Assembly: GCA_017620255.1 (NCBI GenBank)
Contig: JAFZQU010000025.1
Span: forward strand, 1-64,000
Length of the DNA stretch: 64,000 bases
Reading direction: 5' to 3'
Origin: Lachnospiraceae bacterium
GTDB taxonomy: Bacteria; Bacillota; Clostridia; Lachnospirales; Lachnospiraceae
Shown one piece after another: positions 36,363 through 45,246 of this stretch (positions are counted from its first letter, which is position 1; every line of letters starts with the position of its first letter). The position numbers were made by a program, and so were the translations under genes. The notes beneath the pieces were generated by a model. It did not search any database. It was not told where the DNA came from and saw only the letters and a program-made list of their open reading frames with translations.

Positions 36363-39300
36363 TCAGGGCTCCAAAATGATGGGAGCAAACCAAGTGAACA
36401 GGAGTTTCTTTTGGCCGATCTTATACTTTTCGGTCTTCTCGCCGCAGTAATTGCCAATCCCGCGCAGCTTGATCTTGGCGGTACCGACTTTGCAGGCATC
36501 CTCGTATCCGACGATCTCATAATCGGACGGCTCTAAGGTTGTCTGGCCGATCTTGACTACAATGTCTGCCTTTGTGGGATAAACGGCCTTTCCGGCATAA
36601 TCAAAGGCTTTGCCGCCATTGATGGTCACTTTCGCTTTGCTCAGATCACCGGCTTTGACGGTGTAGAGCGTGGAGACGGAAGTATTACTATAAGGATAGT
36701 AATCATATACCGTAACCCGGATCAACGCAGTTGTTCCTTCTTGTAAAATATCATTGGGTGAAACGGGAGTACCGGCACGGCGTATACTGCCGTTGTCGAG
36801 TATGACATCGCGCTCATATTCATATTTGATAGTCTTGTCGTAATCTGTTCCCGCTTTCAGTTTGGCACCGTTGAGAGTTACGGTAGGTGTAGAGAACAAA
36901 CCGTTCTTCTTTTTACTTCGAACCAGATCCGGCGCCGAAACGGTCGCGTTGTTAAGATAGTGGGAATATGTCATATCGTATTTTGCGGTGATCTTGCCTG
37001 TGAATCCCCCCTTGCCTGTAATGGTCACCTCAGGTTTTTTACGATAATCGTATTTTTTGTGGTTCTTATAACTCAACGTGTAATCAATGCCTTCGCGTAG
37101 TTCCACATCGTCATAAAGTATAGTCAGAGTAGGAATTGCACCGGTTGAGACATAGTTTGCATAAAAATCATCATTATTTGCAAAACTATAACCATAATAT
37201 GTGTATTCAGCTCCATTCCAGGACCACTTACTGCTTGATACATTCGTGACATTGATTGTTATCCTGTTGCTTACGATGTTATGTCCGGTGATCGTGAATT
37301 GTTTGGAAACGGATCCGTTGAAGCGTCCCATTCCATTCACTGTCATCGTGGCCTTTCCGGCTTTGGTGTTGTTCTTGTAAGTGAGATAATAGTCTGTTCC
37401 TTCCTCCAATTCTTTTCCATCGTAGTAAACTTCAGGCTCCTGGAAGTATGCACCATTTTCCGTGGCGTCCGCATCCCATTCCACCGCATCGTCATAATCA
37501 CTGATCGTGGCATTCTTGATCGGTGCCTGTGCGACCTTGAAGGTTTTGCTCAAGGAACCTGTGTAGTCACCTGTACCCGTGATGATCATGGTAGCAGTTC
37601 CGGCCTGTGCGTTATTTCTGTACTCGATCGTATAGTTGACATCTTTAACCAGCTTGGGACCGGTCCTGGTCAGCCATACTTCCAGTTTTTCTTCGTCTTG
37701 CGTGTAACCGCCCTTTGCCGGAACCGGGTCGCTGGACATCAGGACGGATGACTGGAAGTTTTTCAGCGTTGCCTTGGCTATGGATGTAGCTTTATCTTTG
37801 GCGACGATGGTAAGGTCTACAGTGATAGCCTCATCAGCATCTGTGCAGAAGTTACCCTTACCGGTCAGGGTGATATCATATGTTCCGGAATTTACATATG
37901 CACCGTCTTCGGTACTCGGATAACTTACAGTGAAATCCGTGTTATTCTTCAGAACGATCCCGTTGTAGTAGACTACGGGAACCGGTTTGATTGCTTTACC
38001 GGTTGCGAGTTCGCGGATCGGACTGACCTGAATGTGTCCGGTGTCTTTTTCATGTTTTAGTGATGCTTTGACAATATCAAACAGAACCTTCTCCTGGCCC
38101 GAATAGTTTCCCTTTCCGTTCACTGTGATCGTGGGCCTCTTGGAATCGGGCAGACCTGTCGATACGTTTTTATTATTCTTATAGGAAAGGGTGTAGTCAG
38201 TTCCTTTTACGAGCAGTTTGTTTCCGTGGTATACACGGGGCTCCGGAGTTACGTTAGCTCCTGTATAGACAACCTCTGAGTCATAACTGGCATCCGCCAC
38301 CCAAATATCATGTGGAATGAAAGCAGGACACTCTCCATCAAACCCGATCTGTGCTTTGTCAGCGTTACAGATGTCGCCCCATTCAGCGTCAGGATCACGC
38401 GTCACCGTATAATCGAACATTTCCACGCTGCTGTCGGTATAGTCGGTTTTAACTGCGTATGCCATGATCGTAAACGTGTCACCGTCTACTCCTGTTACGG
38501 GAATAGGTTCCGTGTAAAGCGTGCTGTCCTTTGTAGGTGTTGTTCCGTTTGTTGTATAGAAGATCTGTGCATCTTTTGTATCCACAGACAACTCTATTTT
38601 TTCGCCCGGAGTAACGTTGCTTCCGGAGTCAATCGATGCGGATGGAGCTTCAACCCGATATTGTGCTGACCAATCGGCATACAGGGTCATATTCCCATCG
38701 ATGGTTTCGCCAAGATTGAACTCCGTGCCACCTTCATCCAACCAACCGTTAAATACACTGTTGGATCTTTGCGGATCTTCGATGGTGAACGTTCCATTTT
38801 TGCAGACTTTGATCTCATCTTCGGTGAGGCTGACTGTGCCGCCGTTTTCTGCGTTTCTTAAGAAATAACCGCCGTTCGCATTAAGTTTTACCGTATACTC
38901 CGTGAGGGCAACGGTAACCTTACAGGTAGCCTTACGGCCACCGTAATAAGCAGTTATCGTGGTTTCACCGTTTGCGACTGCTGTAACAACACCTTCTTCT
39001 ACAGTTGCAACATCACGGTCATCCGAGTGCCAGATCATGCAGTTAGTAGCCTCAAAGTCCTCCTCATTGGCAGCATCATATGCTTTCGCACTGAGTTGTT
39101 TCCAACTACCGACCTGCGATTCTTCTCCAAACATAAGTGCAGAGACTGGCTCATCTTCCCCTTGCATTGTCAGTTTAATTCGTCCGTCTAAGCCCCCATC
39201 AGCGGTCAGGGCATGGATACCGAGATTGCCGGAAGGATACTTTCTGTCCCCGTTTCCCTTTTTCCCGAAATCGACCCATTTCCTGCCGTCATAGAGGAAA

Positions 39301-41021
39301 CTCTGTTTATCCTGCGCACCGACAGACTGTTCAAGCCCGGTCCAGGCAAGTCCGCCACACTCGTAGTTGACAGATTTTTTATCACTTAATGTGATGACAA
39401 CAGAGAAGGATTCACCATAATTGAGTTCTACCGGCTCTTTAAGCGGAATGGTGTACATACCGCTTAATGCGATCGTACCGGTTGTAGTAGCTTCCTCTGC
39501 CTTATCACCGCTCTCAGGTCCTTTTGCCGGATCCACATTTTTGTAGATCTCGATCGTATAGCCGATATTGGAGCCGGTTATATAAGAAAGATCAAAATAC
39601 ACCGCCTGCAGAGTTTCCTTACTGCTTGTGTCTTCGCTGTTAGCCTGGTAGATATTGGCGCTCTTAACAGCATTTGTGCGGTCACAGAGATGGATCTGGG
39701 AATCATAGAAGTAGTTGTTGTCAAAATCAGGGTCCGCCGGATCTATCATCTCATAAACCCAGAAATCAGACATGCTTTTATCTTCATAAGACATCCAGAA
39801 ATAAGAGTCGTAGTCAATTCCGGTTTCGGTTGTCCAGCTGTTCCGTATCAGCCAGGCTCCGTCATTGGCCGGTTTCATATGATACTTGCCGTACCACCAG
39901 TCGCTGGAGTCAAAATTTTCTCTCGGATAGTCGTCATCCCAGCCGACGACAGCGACCGCATGAGTAGTGTTAAAAACAAACGGGCAGTAGTAGGCAGAAG
40001 TATCGTAATTGAAATACTCATTGTAATCGTGATAGGAAACTCCGAGAAGTCCGTTCTTCAAGAGCGTTTCTTTTGCGAGTTTCGTATTGTTGCGGCTGAT
40101 CATGTATGCATTTTTAAGATAGGCAACATTGTCATGTTCTGAGTCGGGATCCAGCCGGTCATCATACTCAATATCCGAAAACGGATAATTGTTTTCACTT
40201 GCCACACCGCGCCGCTGCATCAGTGTCAGCGCCGCCATATAACTGTTGCCGCCAACACCATATATGCTGGGCTGGCTTCCGAACGAACCGGTTACTCCGT
40301 TATAGTATATTGTATCTCCGGTATCCCCGGCCAGAGAAGGTTTCCCCTGTGTGTAGGCCCAGTAGGACAGATGGCGTTCGCTGAAGTCAACATCCTTTTC
40401 AGCCATTCCATGAGAGATCATATAGAATTCAGACATTGCGAGAGCGGAATGAGCCCAGCAGGTTCCTGTCCAATCCTGATCCCTGGTATCCGGATAGTAT
40501 TTTTTCAGATAGGTAAGAATATCTTCTTCTCTATCATAGGAATAAGGAAAAGCACGGCTTGCCGCACTTGCACCCATTGCTTCCTGTGTTGCATTCAGGT
40601 ATTCCCGATCTTCTCTGGAATCGTTCAACGCGTCCTTCATGGACTGATAATCCAGATCCTGGTCTACGACCGGTGCTTCGCTTTCACCGGGCATCGGTAA
40701 GTAACCGCCCCCATGTGGATCATCATGCCGATGCAGACGCTCAGTTTCAGAGTCAGAATCCTCCGTGGCTTCTTCCGGAGCTTCTGTCTCATCAGCTTCC
40801 GGCAGATCCGCTTCGTCTTCGACGGTTTCTGCAGAGTCTGATTTTTCCGCAAGGGTTTCTTCCTCGGAAGGGGATGCTTCCTCCACCTGTTCGGTGGTTT
40901 CTTCCACAGCCACAGGTTCTTCCTTGATTACATCCGCCCAGGCGGGAGTGCTCTGGGCAAGGGTGACTACCGCAGCGAGCAGGGCTGCCAGCAGTCGGAT
41001 GGTGCGGGGTGTTCTCTTCAT
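36363..41021 (-). CDS. Giant secreted papain-family (C1) peptidase with lectin-like and Ig-like modules
   Basis: The 1,552 residues are laid out as follows. A signal peptide (1–29, ending AWA) precedes an acidic stretch (30–95). The C1A peptidase domain (about 155–405) has Cys188 (GTCWAHS), His354 (TTHAVAVVGW) and Asn394 (LIRNSW), all catalytic residues being present. A lectin-like beta domain often attached to such peptidases follows (about 410–560). Then come a Big_2-type Ig domain (about 605–685), an InlB-type B-repeat (about 690–765), a chitobiase/FN3-like C-terminal domain with Y-T-T-N-G-T-T-P, and about seven YTG/GTDY modules to the end. Minus-strand CGGAGG precedes the ATG. There is no wall anchor. 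Inferred: extracellular protease tethered through its repeats. Confidence 0.88.
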   Translation of the reverse strand: MKRTPRTIRLLAALLAAVVTLAQSTPAWADVIKEEPVAVEETTEQVEEASPSEEETLAEKSDSAETVEDEADLPEADETEAPEEATEDSDSETERLHRHDDPHGGGYLPMPGESEAPVVDQDLDYQSMKDALNDSREDREYLNATQEAMGASAASRAFPYSYDREEDILTYLKKYYPDTRDQDWTGTCWAHSALAMSEFYMISHGMAEKDVDFSERHLSYWAYTQGKPSLAGDTGDTIYYNGVTGSFGSQPSIYGVGGNSYMAALTLMQRRGVASENNYPFSDIEYDDRLDPDSEHDNVAYLKNAYMISRNNTKLAKETLLKNGLLGVSYHDYNEYFNYDTSAYYCPFVFNTTHAVAVVGWDDDYPRENFDSSDWWYGKYHMKPANDGAWLIRNSWTTETGIDYDSYFWMSYEDKSMSDFWVYEMIDPADPDFDNNYFYDSQIHLCDRTNAVKSANIYQANSEDTSSKETLQAVYFDLSYITGSNIGYTIEIYKNVDPAKGPESGDKAEEATTTGTIALSGMYTIPLKEPVELNYGESFSVVITLSDKKSVNYECGGLAWTGLEQSVGAQDKQSFLYDGRKWVDFGKKGNGDRKYPSGNLGIHALTADGGLDGRIKLTMQGEDEPVSALMFGEESQVGSWKQLSAKAYDAANEEDFEATNCMIWHSDDRDVATVEEGVVTAVANGETTITAYYGGRKATCKVTVALTEYTVKLNANGGYFLRNAENGGTVSLTEDEIKVCKNGTFTIEDPQRSNSVFNGWLDEGGTEFNLGETIDGNMTLYADWSAQYRVEAPSASIDSGSNVTPGEKIELSVDTKDAQIFYTTNGTTPTKDSTLYTEPIPVTGVDGDTFTIMAYAVKTDYTDSSVEMFDYTVTRDPDAEWGDICNADKAQIGFDGECPAFIPHDIWVADASYDSEVVYTGANVTPEPRVYHGNKLLVKGTDYTLSYKNNKNVSTGLPDSKRPTITVNGKGNYSGQEKVLFDIVKASLKHEKDTGHIQVSPIRELATGKAIKPVPVVYYNGIVLKNNTDFTVSYPSTEDGAYVNSGTYDITLTGKGNFCTDADEAITVDLTIVAKDKATSIAKATLKNFQSSVLMSSDPVPAKGGYTQDEEKLEVWLTRTGPKLVKDVNYTIEYRNNAQAGTATMIITGTGDYTGSLSKTFKVAQAPIKNATISDYDDAVEWDADATENGAYFQEPEVYYDGKELEEGTDYYLTYKNNTKAGKATMTVNGMGRFNGSVSKQFTITGHNIVSNRITINVTNVSSSKWSWNGAEYTYYGYSFANNDDFYANYVSTGAIPTLTILYDDVELREGIDYTLSYKNHKKYDYRKKPEVTITGKGGFTGKITAKYDMTYSHYLNNATVSAPDLVRSKKKNGLFSTPTVTLNGAKLKAGTDYDKTIKYEYERDVILDNGSIRRAGTPVSPNDILQEGTTALIRVTVYDYYPYSNTSVSTLYTVKAGDLSKAKVTINGGKAFDYAGKAVYPTKADIVVKIGQTTLEPSDYEIVGYEDACKVGTAKIKLRGIGNYCGEKTEKYKIGQKKLLFTWFAPIILEP

Positions 41022-41129
41022 TCCGTTGTCCTCCGTATATTTTTATAAAACAGGTGTTTCTGTAAATGACCCGTTTGTAAAGTGACGTAATCACATTATA
41101 CTACAAATGCAACGATAATGGGAAATTTG

Positions 41130-41158
41130 TTGACACCATTTATTTGAAATGTTAGAAT
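41130..41158 (+). promoter_or_regulatory. Promoter of tRNA-Ser(UGA)
   Basis: TTGACA (41130–41135), a 17-bp spacer and TAGAAT (41153–41158), 33 bp before the mature tRNA. Confidence 0.8.
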
Positions 41159-41190
41159 CTATTTTGCGCTGACGAGATGAGGGCGGTTTT

Positions 41191-41276
41191 GGAGAGGTAT
41201 CGAAGTGGTCATAACGAGGCGGTCTTGAAAACCGTTTGTCCGAAAGGGCGCATGGGTTCGAATCCCATCCTCTCCG
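41191..41276 (+). tRNA. tRNA-Ser, anticodon TGA
   Basis: The acceptor stem GGAGAGG / CCTCTCC pairs fully, with G as discriminator base. The anticodon loop CTTGAAA gives UGA. There is a long variable arm (TTTGTCCGAAAGGGCGC region) and the T arm is GGGTTCGAATCCC. The long variable arm marks a class II tRNA. CCA is not encoded. Transcript 3' processing would involve RNase Z, whose gene is in this window. Confidence 0.96.
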
Positions 41277-41281
41277 CGCGA

Positions 41282-41316
41282 GCGGTCATTTAGCGAAGCA
41301 GACTCTGCAAGACCGC
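41282..41316 (+). other. Spacer hairpin between the two tRNA-Ser genes
   Basis: GCGGTC (41282–41287) pairs with GACCGC (41311–41316), with an inner GCAG-ACT-CTGC. No T tract follows, so it is not a clear terminator. It may be a processing structure. The rest of the 41277–41397 spacer holds only the second tRNA's promoter. Confidence 0.35.
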
Positions 41317-41337
41317 GAACAACCTGTCGCCGAGCAT

Positions 41338-41365
41338 TTGCGAGGGGGCACAACCATTGTATAAT
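41338..41365 (+). promoter_or_regulatory. Promoter of tRNA-Ser(GGA)
   Basis: TTGCGA (41338–41343), a 16-bp spacer and TATAAT (41360–41365), 32 bp before the second tRNA, so the two tRNAs can be transcribed separately. Confidence 0.6.
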
Positions 41366-41397
41366 ACAATATTACAGAATCAGATGATTCTGCCACT

Positions 41398-41487
41398 GGA
41401 GAAGTACCCAAGCTGGCCGAAGGGGCTCCCCTGGAAAGGGAGTAGGTCGTTAATAGCGGCGCGAGGGTTCAAATCCCTCCTTCTCCG
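41398..41487 (+). tRNA. tRNA-Ser, anticodon GGA
   Basis: The acceptor stem GGAGAAG / CTTCTCC pairs with discriminator G. The anticodon stem and loop CTCCC-CTGGAAA-GGGAG gives GGA, followed by a long class II variable arm and T arm GGGTTCAAATCCC. CCA is not encoded. Confidence 0.96.
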
Positions 41488-41491
41488 TAAA

Positions 41492-41519
41492 AAAAATAGC
41501 CGGTTAAGCGGCTATTTTT
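41492..41519. terminator. Bidirectional terminator, tRNA-Ser(GGA) / plsC
   Basis: A perfect 11-bp stem AAAAATAGCCG / CGGCTATTTTT (41492–41502 with 41509–41519) and GTTAAG loop. T or A runs on both sides serve both the tRNA and the convergent minus-strand gene. Confidence 0.88.
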
Positions 41520-41555
41520 ATTGCATGAAATGTTTGTCGTCGGATCAATAGGGGA

Positions 41556-42293
41556 CTAAGCCTGTCTCAGGCTTCTTAGCATATCCGCACGCACTCTGTC
41601 GCCAAGCAAGGCTGTGTTGTGCGCAGAGCAGACTTCTTCCGCGCTTATCACATCAACCACTTTCAACCTCACATGAGTCCGCCTGCGGATATAGTTTTTG
41701 CGGACATTTTCCGTTCCTTCCACAGTGGTGACTACGATCGGCACATTGGCCTTTTGCGCGATCTTGAACATTGCGTTGTGGAAAGGAAGCAATTCACAGG
41801 ATAAACTCCGCGTACCCTCGGGATATACACCGACCGAGACAACATTGTTTTTCAGAAGGTTTGCAGCTTTTTCCACGGTGTCCATCGCATTCTTCGGATC
41901 CTGACGGTCAATGGGAAGGCAGCAGCACTTGCGGATGATGCGTCCGAACCAGGGGATATGAAAATTCTCTTCTTTGGAGATAAACCCGATATTCTGATCC
42001 CTGAACACGATCCAGGCGGCCATCGGGTCAAATTTGGACCGGTGATTCGACACAAGAAGAAATCTTGTCCCGGACGGAACCATTTCCATGCCCTGCGTTT
42101 CTATATGGATCCTGGCCACAAAGAAAAGCATCGCCAGGGATATGTTGAGAAGAAATCGGAAGTAAGGGCTGTCTTTTGTATATTCTACAGGCGCGATCGA
42201 ATATGCGCTGACTGTCAGGATCAGGACATATACCGTGAAGATCGCTACTAAAGCCAATAAAATAAGACCGAGAAAAATACACAGTTCTTTCAA
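41556..42293 (-). CDS. plsC: 1-acyl-sn-glycerol-3-phosphate acyltransferase
   Basis: Adds the second acyl chain to make phosphatidic acid at the membrane. The product of about 245 residues has two N-terminal membrane helices (about 5–25 and 40–60). The HX4D catalytic motif lies in SNHRSKFDP, and the phosphate-binding motif is GVYPEGTRS. A TTG start at 42293 is preferred because GGAGG lies 5 nt before it. The in-frame ATG at 42305 has no good ribosome site. It diverges from a TetR regulator. Substrate chain length cannot be told. Confidence 0.87.
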   Translation of the reverse strand: MKELCIFLGLILLALVAIFTVYVLILTVSAYSIAPVEYTKDSPYFRFLLNISLAMLFFVARIHIETQGMEMVPSGTRFLLVSNHRSKFDPMAAWIVFRDQNIGFISKEENFHIPWFGRIIRKCCCLPIDRQDPKNAMDTVEKAANLLKNNVVSVGVYPEGTRSLSCELLPFHNAMFKIAQKANVPIVVTTVEGTENVRKNYIRRRTHVRLKVVDVISAEEVCSAHNTALLGDRVRADMLRSLRQA

Positions 42294-42394
42294 GGGTTCC
42301 TCCATTGTTTTTCCCGCATACGGATGTTATAGTTGTTTTGCCGTTACAAGTGTAAGGTCGCATGGGTAGAGCGTCAATAAGTCTTGTCTCGGAC

Positions 42395-42422
42395 TTGACA
42401 TTTCAGGTCTGTTTTGTAAAGC
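42395..42422 (+). promoter_or_regulatory. Weak candidate promoter of the TetR-type gene
   Basis: TTGACA (42395–42400) is perfect, but the best -10 at a 16-bp spacer is only TAAAGC (42417–42422). It lies in the divergent gap with plsC. Confidence 0.35.
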
Positions 42423-42447
42423 CGGGACAGTGCGGAGGATCAAGGGC

Positions 42448-43014
42448 ATGGAATATGATGATCAGACTATACTGGAGAAGAAAAACGTTTTAAGACTGAA
42501 CAATGCCGAATCAAACAGATTAACAAGAGAGTGCCTGACGACTGCGTTAATGCAGCTGATGAAAGAAAAACCGATAGACAGGATCACGATAACGGAACTG
42601 GTTGAACGCGCCGGCGTCTCAAGAACGGCTTTTTACCGCAATTATGCGACTAAAGAAGATATCCTGGCCAGTATCCGGGAGCAGCTTTCTGCGGTCACAA
42701 ATGAATTCCTTTCCAAACCGGAACTGAAAGAGGACGAATATATGTGGTTTAAGGAGTGCTTTAAGCTCGTTCGGGACCGTGCGGATGTGATCAGACCGAT
42801 TCTTGGCGCGAATATCCTTTTGGGGGATCTGTTTAACAGTCAGTCTGTTCTGGATACGTTATACCCGTCCGATGACCGGATGAGCAGATACCGGAATCTC
42901 GCCATGGCGGCCGCCTTTCAGAAGATCCTGATCACGTGGGTGGAAGAGGATATGATCGAATCCGTAGATGAAATGGCTGCATTTTGCAAAGAAGCGTTTC
43001 AGACCCCCGTCTAG
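42448..43014 (+). CDS. TetR/AcrR-family transcriptional regulator
   Basis: The 188 residues have an N-terminal helix-turn-helix (about 25–70: ITITELVERAGVSRTAFYRNYATKEDIL). The C-terminal ligand-type domain of about 115 residues is not close to any group I know. ATG 42448 follows GGAGGATCAAGGG; a GTG at 42430 has no spacing for a ribosome site. It diverges from plsC, so it may regulate that gene or itself. Ligand unknown. Confidence 0.82.
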   Translation: MEYDDQTILEKKNVLRLNNAESNRLTRECLTTALMQLMKEKPIDRITITELVERAGVSRTAFYRNYATKEDILASIREQLSAVTNEFLSKPELKEDEYMWFKECFKLVRDRADVIRPILGANILLGDLFNSQSVLDTLYPSDDRMSRYRNLAMAAAFQKILITWVEEDMIESVDEMAAFCKEAFQTPV

Positions 43015-43050
43015 CGTGGCCACAACAATTACTGTCACGCTTATTTTTTT
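43013..43050 (+). terminator. Terminator of the TetR-type gene
   Basis: AGCGTG / CACGCT (43013–43018 with 43036–43041) around a 17-nt loop, followed by TATTTTTTT. The stem is short but the T tract is good. Confidence 0.5.
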
Positions 43051-43060
43051 GTGCGCGGGA

Positions 43061-43069
43061 TGGTATAAT
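43061..43069 (+). promoter_or_regulatory. Extended -10 promoter of the GTPase gene
   Basis: TGG-TATAAT (43061–43069), with no good -35, 31 bp before the GTPase start. It is the same ATGGTATAATG context as at 20075. Confidence 0.6.
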
Positions 43070-43100
43070 GAAACATAATGACAGTTTCAGAGGAGGATCC

Positions 43101-44261
43101 ATGGAAAAGTACAATCCGCAGAATGTAGCCAGAAAGATTCTCGAATCAATCCAGGAAGCAAGGAAGAATATGACGATGTTGAACGTGATGGTTCTTGGCA
43201 AGACGGGTGCCGGCAAAAGCACCCTGATCAACAATGTTTTCAATGAGGAGCTGGCGGAGACCGGGATCGGCAAGCCGGTGACGGATCAGATCCGCTCCTA
43301 TAGCAAGGAAGGGTTTGCCCTGACGATCTATGATACGCCCGGACTGGAGCTTGGCGGCGAGAACAGCCTGAACAAACTGCTGAAGGAAGTGACCGACGTC
43401 ATCGACAAAGGCATGAAGTCGGGCGATATCGAGAAGGCGATCCATTGTATCTGGTATTGCGTCAATACGAACACCCACCGCTTTGAAGAGGCGGAAAAAT
43501 CATTCATCAGCCGTTTCCTCGATGAGGCGAAACAGTACAACGTGCCGGTGATCCTGGTGCTGACGCAGTCGTTCTCCAAACAGGATGCGCAGGAACTGCG
43601 GTCCGAGATCGAAAAGGAGAATCTCCCGCTCGCACAGGTCGTTCCGGTACTCGCACAGGACTATGTGATCGACGGGGAATACACGGTAAAAGCCTACGGG
43701 CTGGAGCGTCTGATCGAGATCATGAACAGCGTGATCCCGGAGAGCGTCAAGAATACACTGATCGCCGTACAGAAGGCGAATATCGATATGAAGCGGACAA
43801 GAGCCAGAGCGATCGTGGCGACCTCCGCAGCAACCGCGGCTGCAACAGGTGCGGTACCGGTTCCGTTTGCGGATGCGGTACTGCTGGTACCGGAACAGAT
43901 CGCCATGCTGGCAGGCATTACGGTGACATTCGGCATTCCCGTGGAAAAAGCCACCCTGGCAGCAGTGGTCTCCGCAACGGTAGGTACTTCCGGTGCGACG
44001 GCACTTGGCAGATCCGCTGTCGGCGGGCTCTTAAAACTGATCCCGGGCGGCGGTTCGGTCGCAGGCGGCGTGATCTCGGCCAGTGTTGCGGCAGCGATCA
44101 CGGCAGCGCTCGGTGAAGCCTATATCGCGGTCATGACGATGGTCGCGAAAGGCGAGATGCAGATCGGGGATCTGGAGACCAAGGAAGGAAAGAAGCAGAT
44201 CACAAAACTGTTCAAGGAGCGTCTGAAGATCAAACGCAACGATAAAGGGGAAGAAATATAG
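43101..44261 (+). CDS. TRAFAC-class GTPase with C-terminal hydrophobic DUF697-like domain
   Basis: The 386 residues have a G domain with P-loop GKTGAGKST (33–41), switch-region DTPGLELGG and VNTNTHRF. The G4 position reads LTQSFSKQD, which departs from the usual [NT]KxD and may loosen guanine specificity. From about residue 245 the protein is rich in Ala, Val and Gly, with several hydrophobic segments like the DUF697/YcjF region, suggesting membrane insertion. The C-terminus is basic. GAGGAGG precedes the ATG. The next gene encodes a coiled-coil J-domain protein, which may be its partner. The biological process is unknown. Confidence 0.8.
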   Translation: MEKYNPQNVARKILESIQEARKNMTMLNVMVLGKTGAGKSTLINNVFNEELAETGIGKPVTDQIRSYSKEGFALTIYDTPGLELGGENSLNKLLKEVTDVIDKGMKSGDIEKAIHCIWYCVNTNTHRFEEAEKSFISRFLDEAKQYNVPVILVLTQSFSKQDAQELRSEIEKENLPLAQVVPVLAQDYVIDGEYTVKAYGLERLIEIMNSVIPESVKNTLIAVQKANIDMKRTRARAIVATSAATAAATGAVPVPFADAVLLVPEQIAMLAGITVTFGIPVEKATLAAVVSATVGTSGATALGRSAVGGLLKLIPGGGSVAGGVISASVAAAITAALGEAYIAVMTMVAKGEMQIGDLETKEGKKQITKLFKERLKIKRNDKGEEI

Positions 44262-44290
44262 TGTACAAACGGTCATAATTGTGGTATTCT
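44262..44290 (+). promoter_or_regulatory. Putative promoter of the J-domain gene
   Basis: TGTACA (44262–44267), a 17-bp spacer ending in TGG, and TATTCT (44285–44290). Confidence 0.45.
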
Positions 44291-44316
44291 GACAAACGAG
44301 GGAAGTCATACCACAA
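44279..44316 (+). repeat. 9-bp inverted repeat at the J-domain gene promoter
   Basis: TTGTGGTAT (44279–44287) and ATACCACAA (44308–44316) are exact inverses 20 nt apart. The left arm overlaps the -10 box. It could be an operator or a 5'-leader hairpin. Confidence 0.6.
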
Positions 44317-44368
44317 CATGTAGTGGAACATCGGCAGAGCCGGTGTCCGAAATGATGAGGGGTAATAT

Positions 44369-45166
44369 ATGGAAGACCGTATGGAGCAGATGATCTGGGA
44401 ACGGATCAACGCAACGATCGATGCCGCGCAGAGCGATATCAAGGCAGAGCCGCAAGGGGAAACTGAGGCGGTATTCATGGAAAGTATGGGAATGCCGGAA
44501 GCGGCAGTTCCGGAAGAAGCGGCAGTTCCGGTCATGGAGGCAGAACAAGAGGAGATCACGCAACCTTCGGAACCGCTGGATGAGAGCATTTACACAGCCG
44601 ATCCGGATGATGACCATGACATCACGGAGAAGATCAAGCAGGCATCGGAAGAGGAACTGCATGAACTCAAGCGGTGGCTCTTTGGTGAGAACATCCGCTT
44701 AAGAGGAGAGAGGCTGGAACTGAAGGAACTGCGTATCGAACTGGAAGAAGAGCGTCAGAACCAGGATACCGACCGGCAGATCTATTTGAACCACATCGCG
44801 CAGGAGCGCAAGGAGATCCGCAAGGAAGAGGAACTGGTAGCGGAGAAACTGGAGATCATCAAGAAGGGTTTCGCAGCGCTCGATGCCGACCGCAGGGAAC
44901 TGAAAGAGAGAGAAGCGCGGCTTACCGCAAGGGAAGCGGTTCTTGATACAAAACTGAAATACAGTTACACGGCGGAGAATCCGGAAGTTGCAGATGTCCT
45001 GTTCATGGGCGTGACCAGTTACCTGATGCTGAAGAAACGCTACAAAGACCTGATGAAGATGTACCACCCGGACAGCGTGGGCGGAAGCACGGACATGGTC
45101 CTTGCGATCAACAGGGTATATGATAAGTTACTGAAGCAGTACGGACGGTCGCGGGAGATCTTATAA
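44369..45166 (+). CDS. Coiled-coil protein with C-terminal J domain
   Basis: The 265 residues have an acidic, Pro/Glu-rich N-terminus (about 20–85) and a long charged coiled coil (about 90–195). A C-terminal J-domain-like segment (about 205–260) has the H233-P-D motif, which in DnaJ proteins stimulates the Hsp70 ATPase. Helix II is basic (MLKKRYKDLMKMY), and a shortened helix III (AINRVYDKLLKQY) follows. There is no Gly/Phe or zinc region, so it is a type III J protein. It follows the GTPase gene and may link a chaperone to it. A terminator follows. Confidence 0.75.
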   Translation: MEDRMEQMIWERINATIDAAQSDIKAEPQGETEAVFMESMGMPEAAVPEEAAVPVMEAEQEEITQPSEPLDESIYTADPDDDHDITEKIKQASEEELHELKRWLFGENIRLRGERLELKELRIELEEERQNQDTDRQIYLNHIAQERKEIRKEEELVAEKLEIIKKGFAALDADRRELKEREARLTAREAVLDTKLKYSYTAENPEVADVLFMGVTSYLMLKKRYKDLMKMYHPDSVGGSTDMVLAINRVYDKLLKQYGRSREIL

Positions 45167-45196
45167 AAAACAGCAAGAAAAATCAATTATTCACAG

Positions 45197-45228
45197 AAAG
45201 AGCCATATCCACCGGCTCTTTTTTTTTA
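45197..45228 (+). terminator. Terminator of the J-domain gene
   Basis: An 8-bp stem AAAGAGCC / GGCTCTTT (45197–45204 with 45214–45221), 9-nt loop and a run of T to 45227. Confidence 0.88.
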
Positions 45229-45246
45229 TATACTGTCAGTGTAGGG

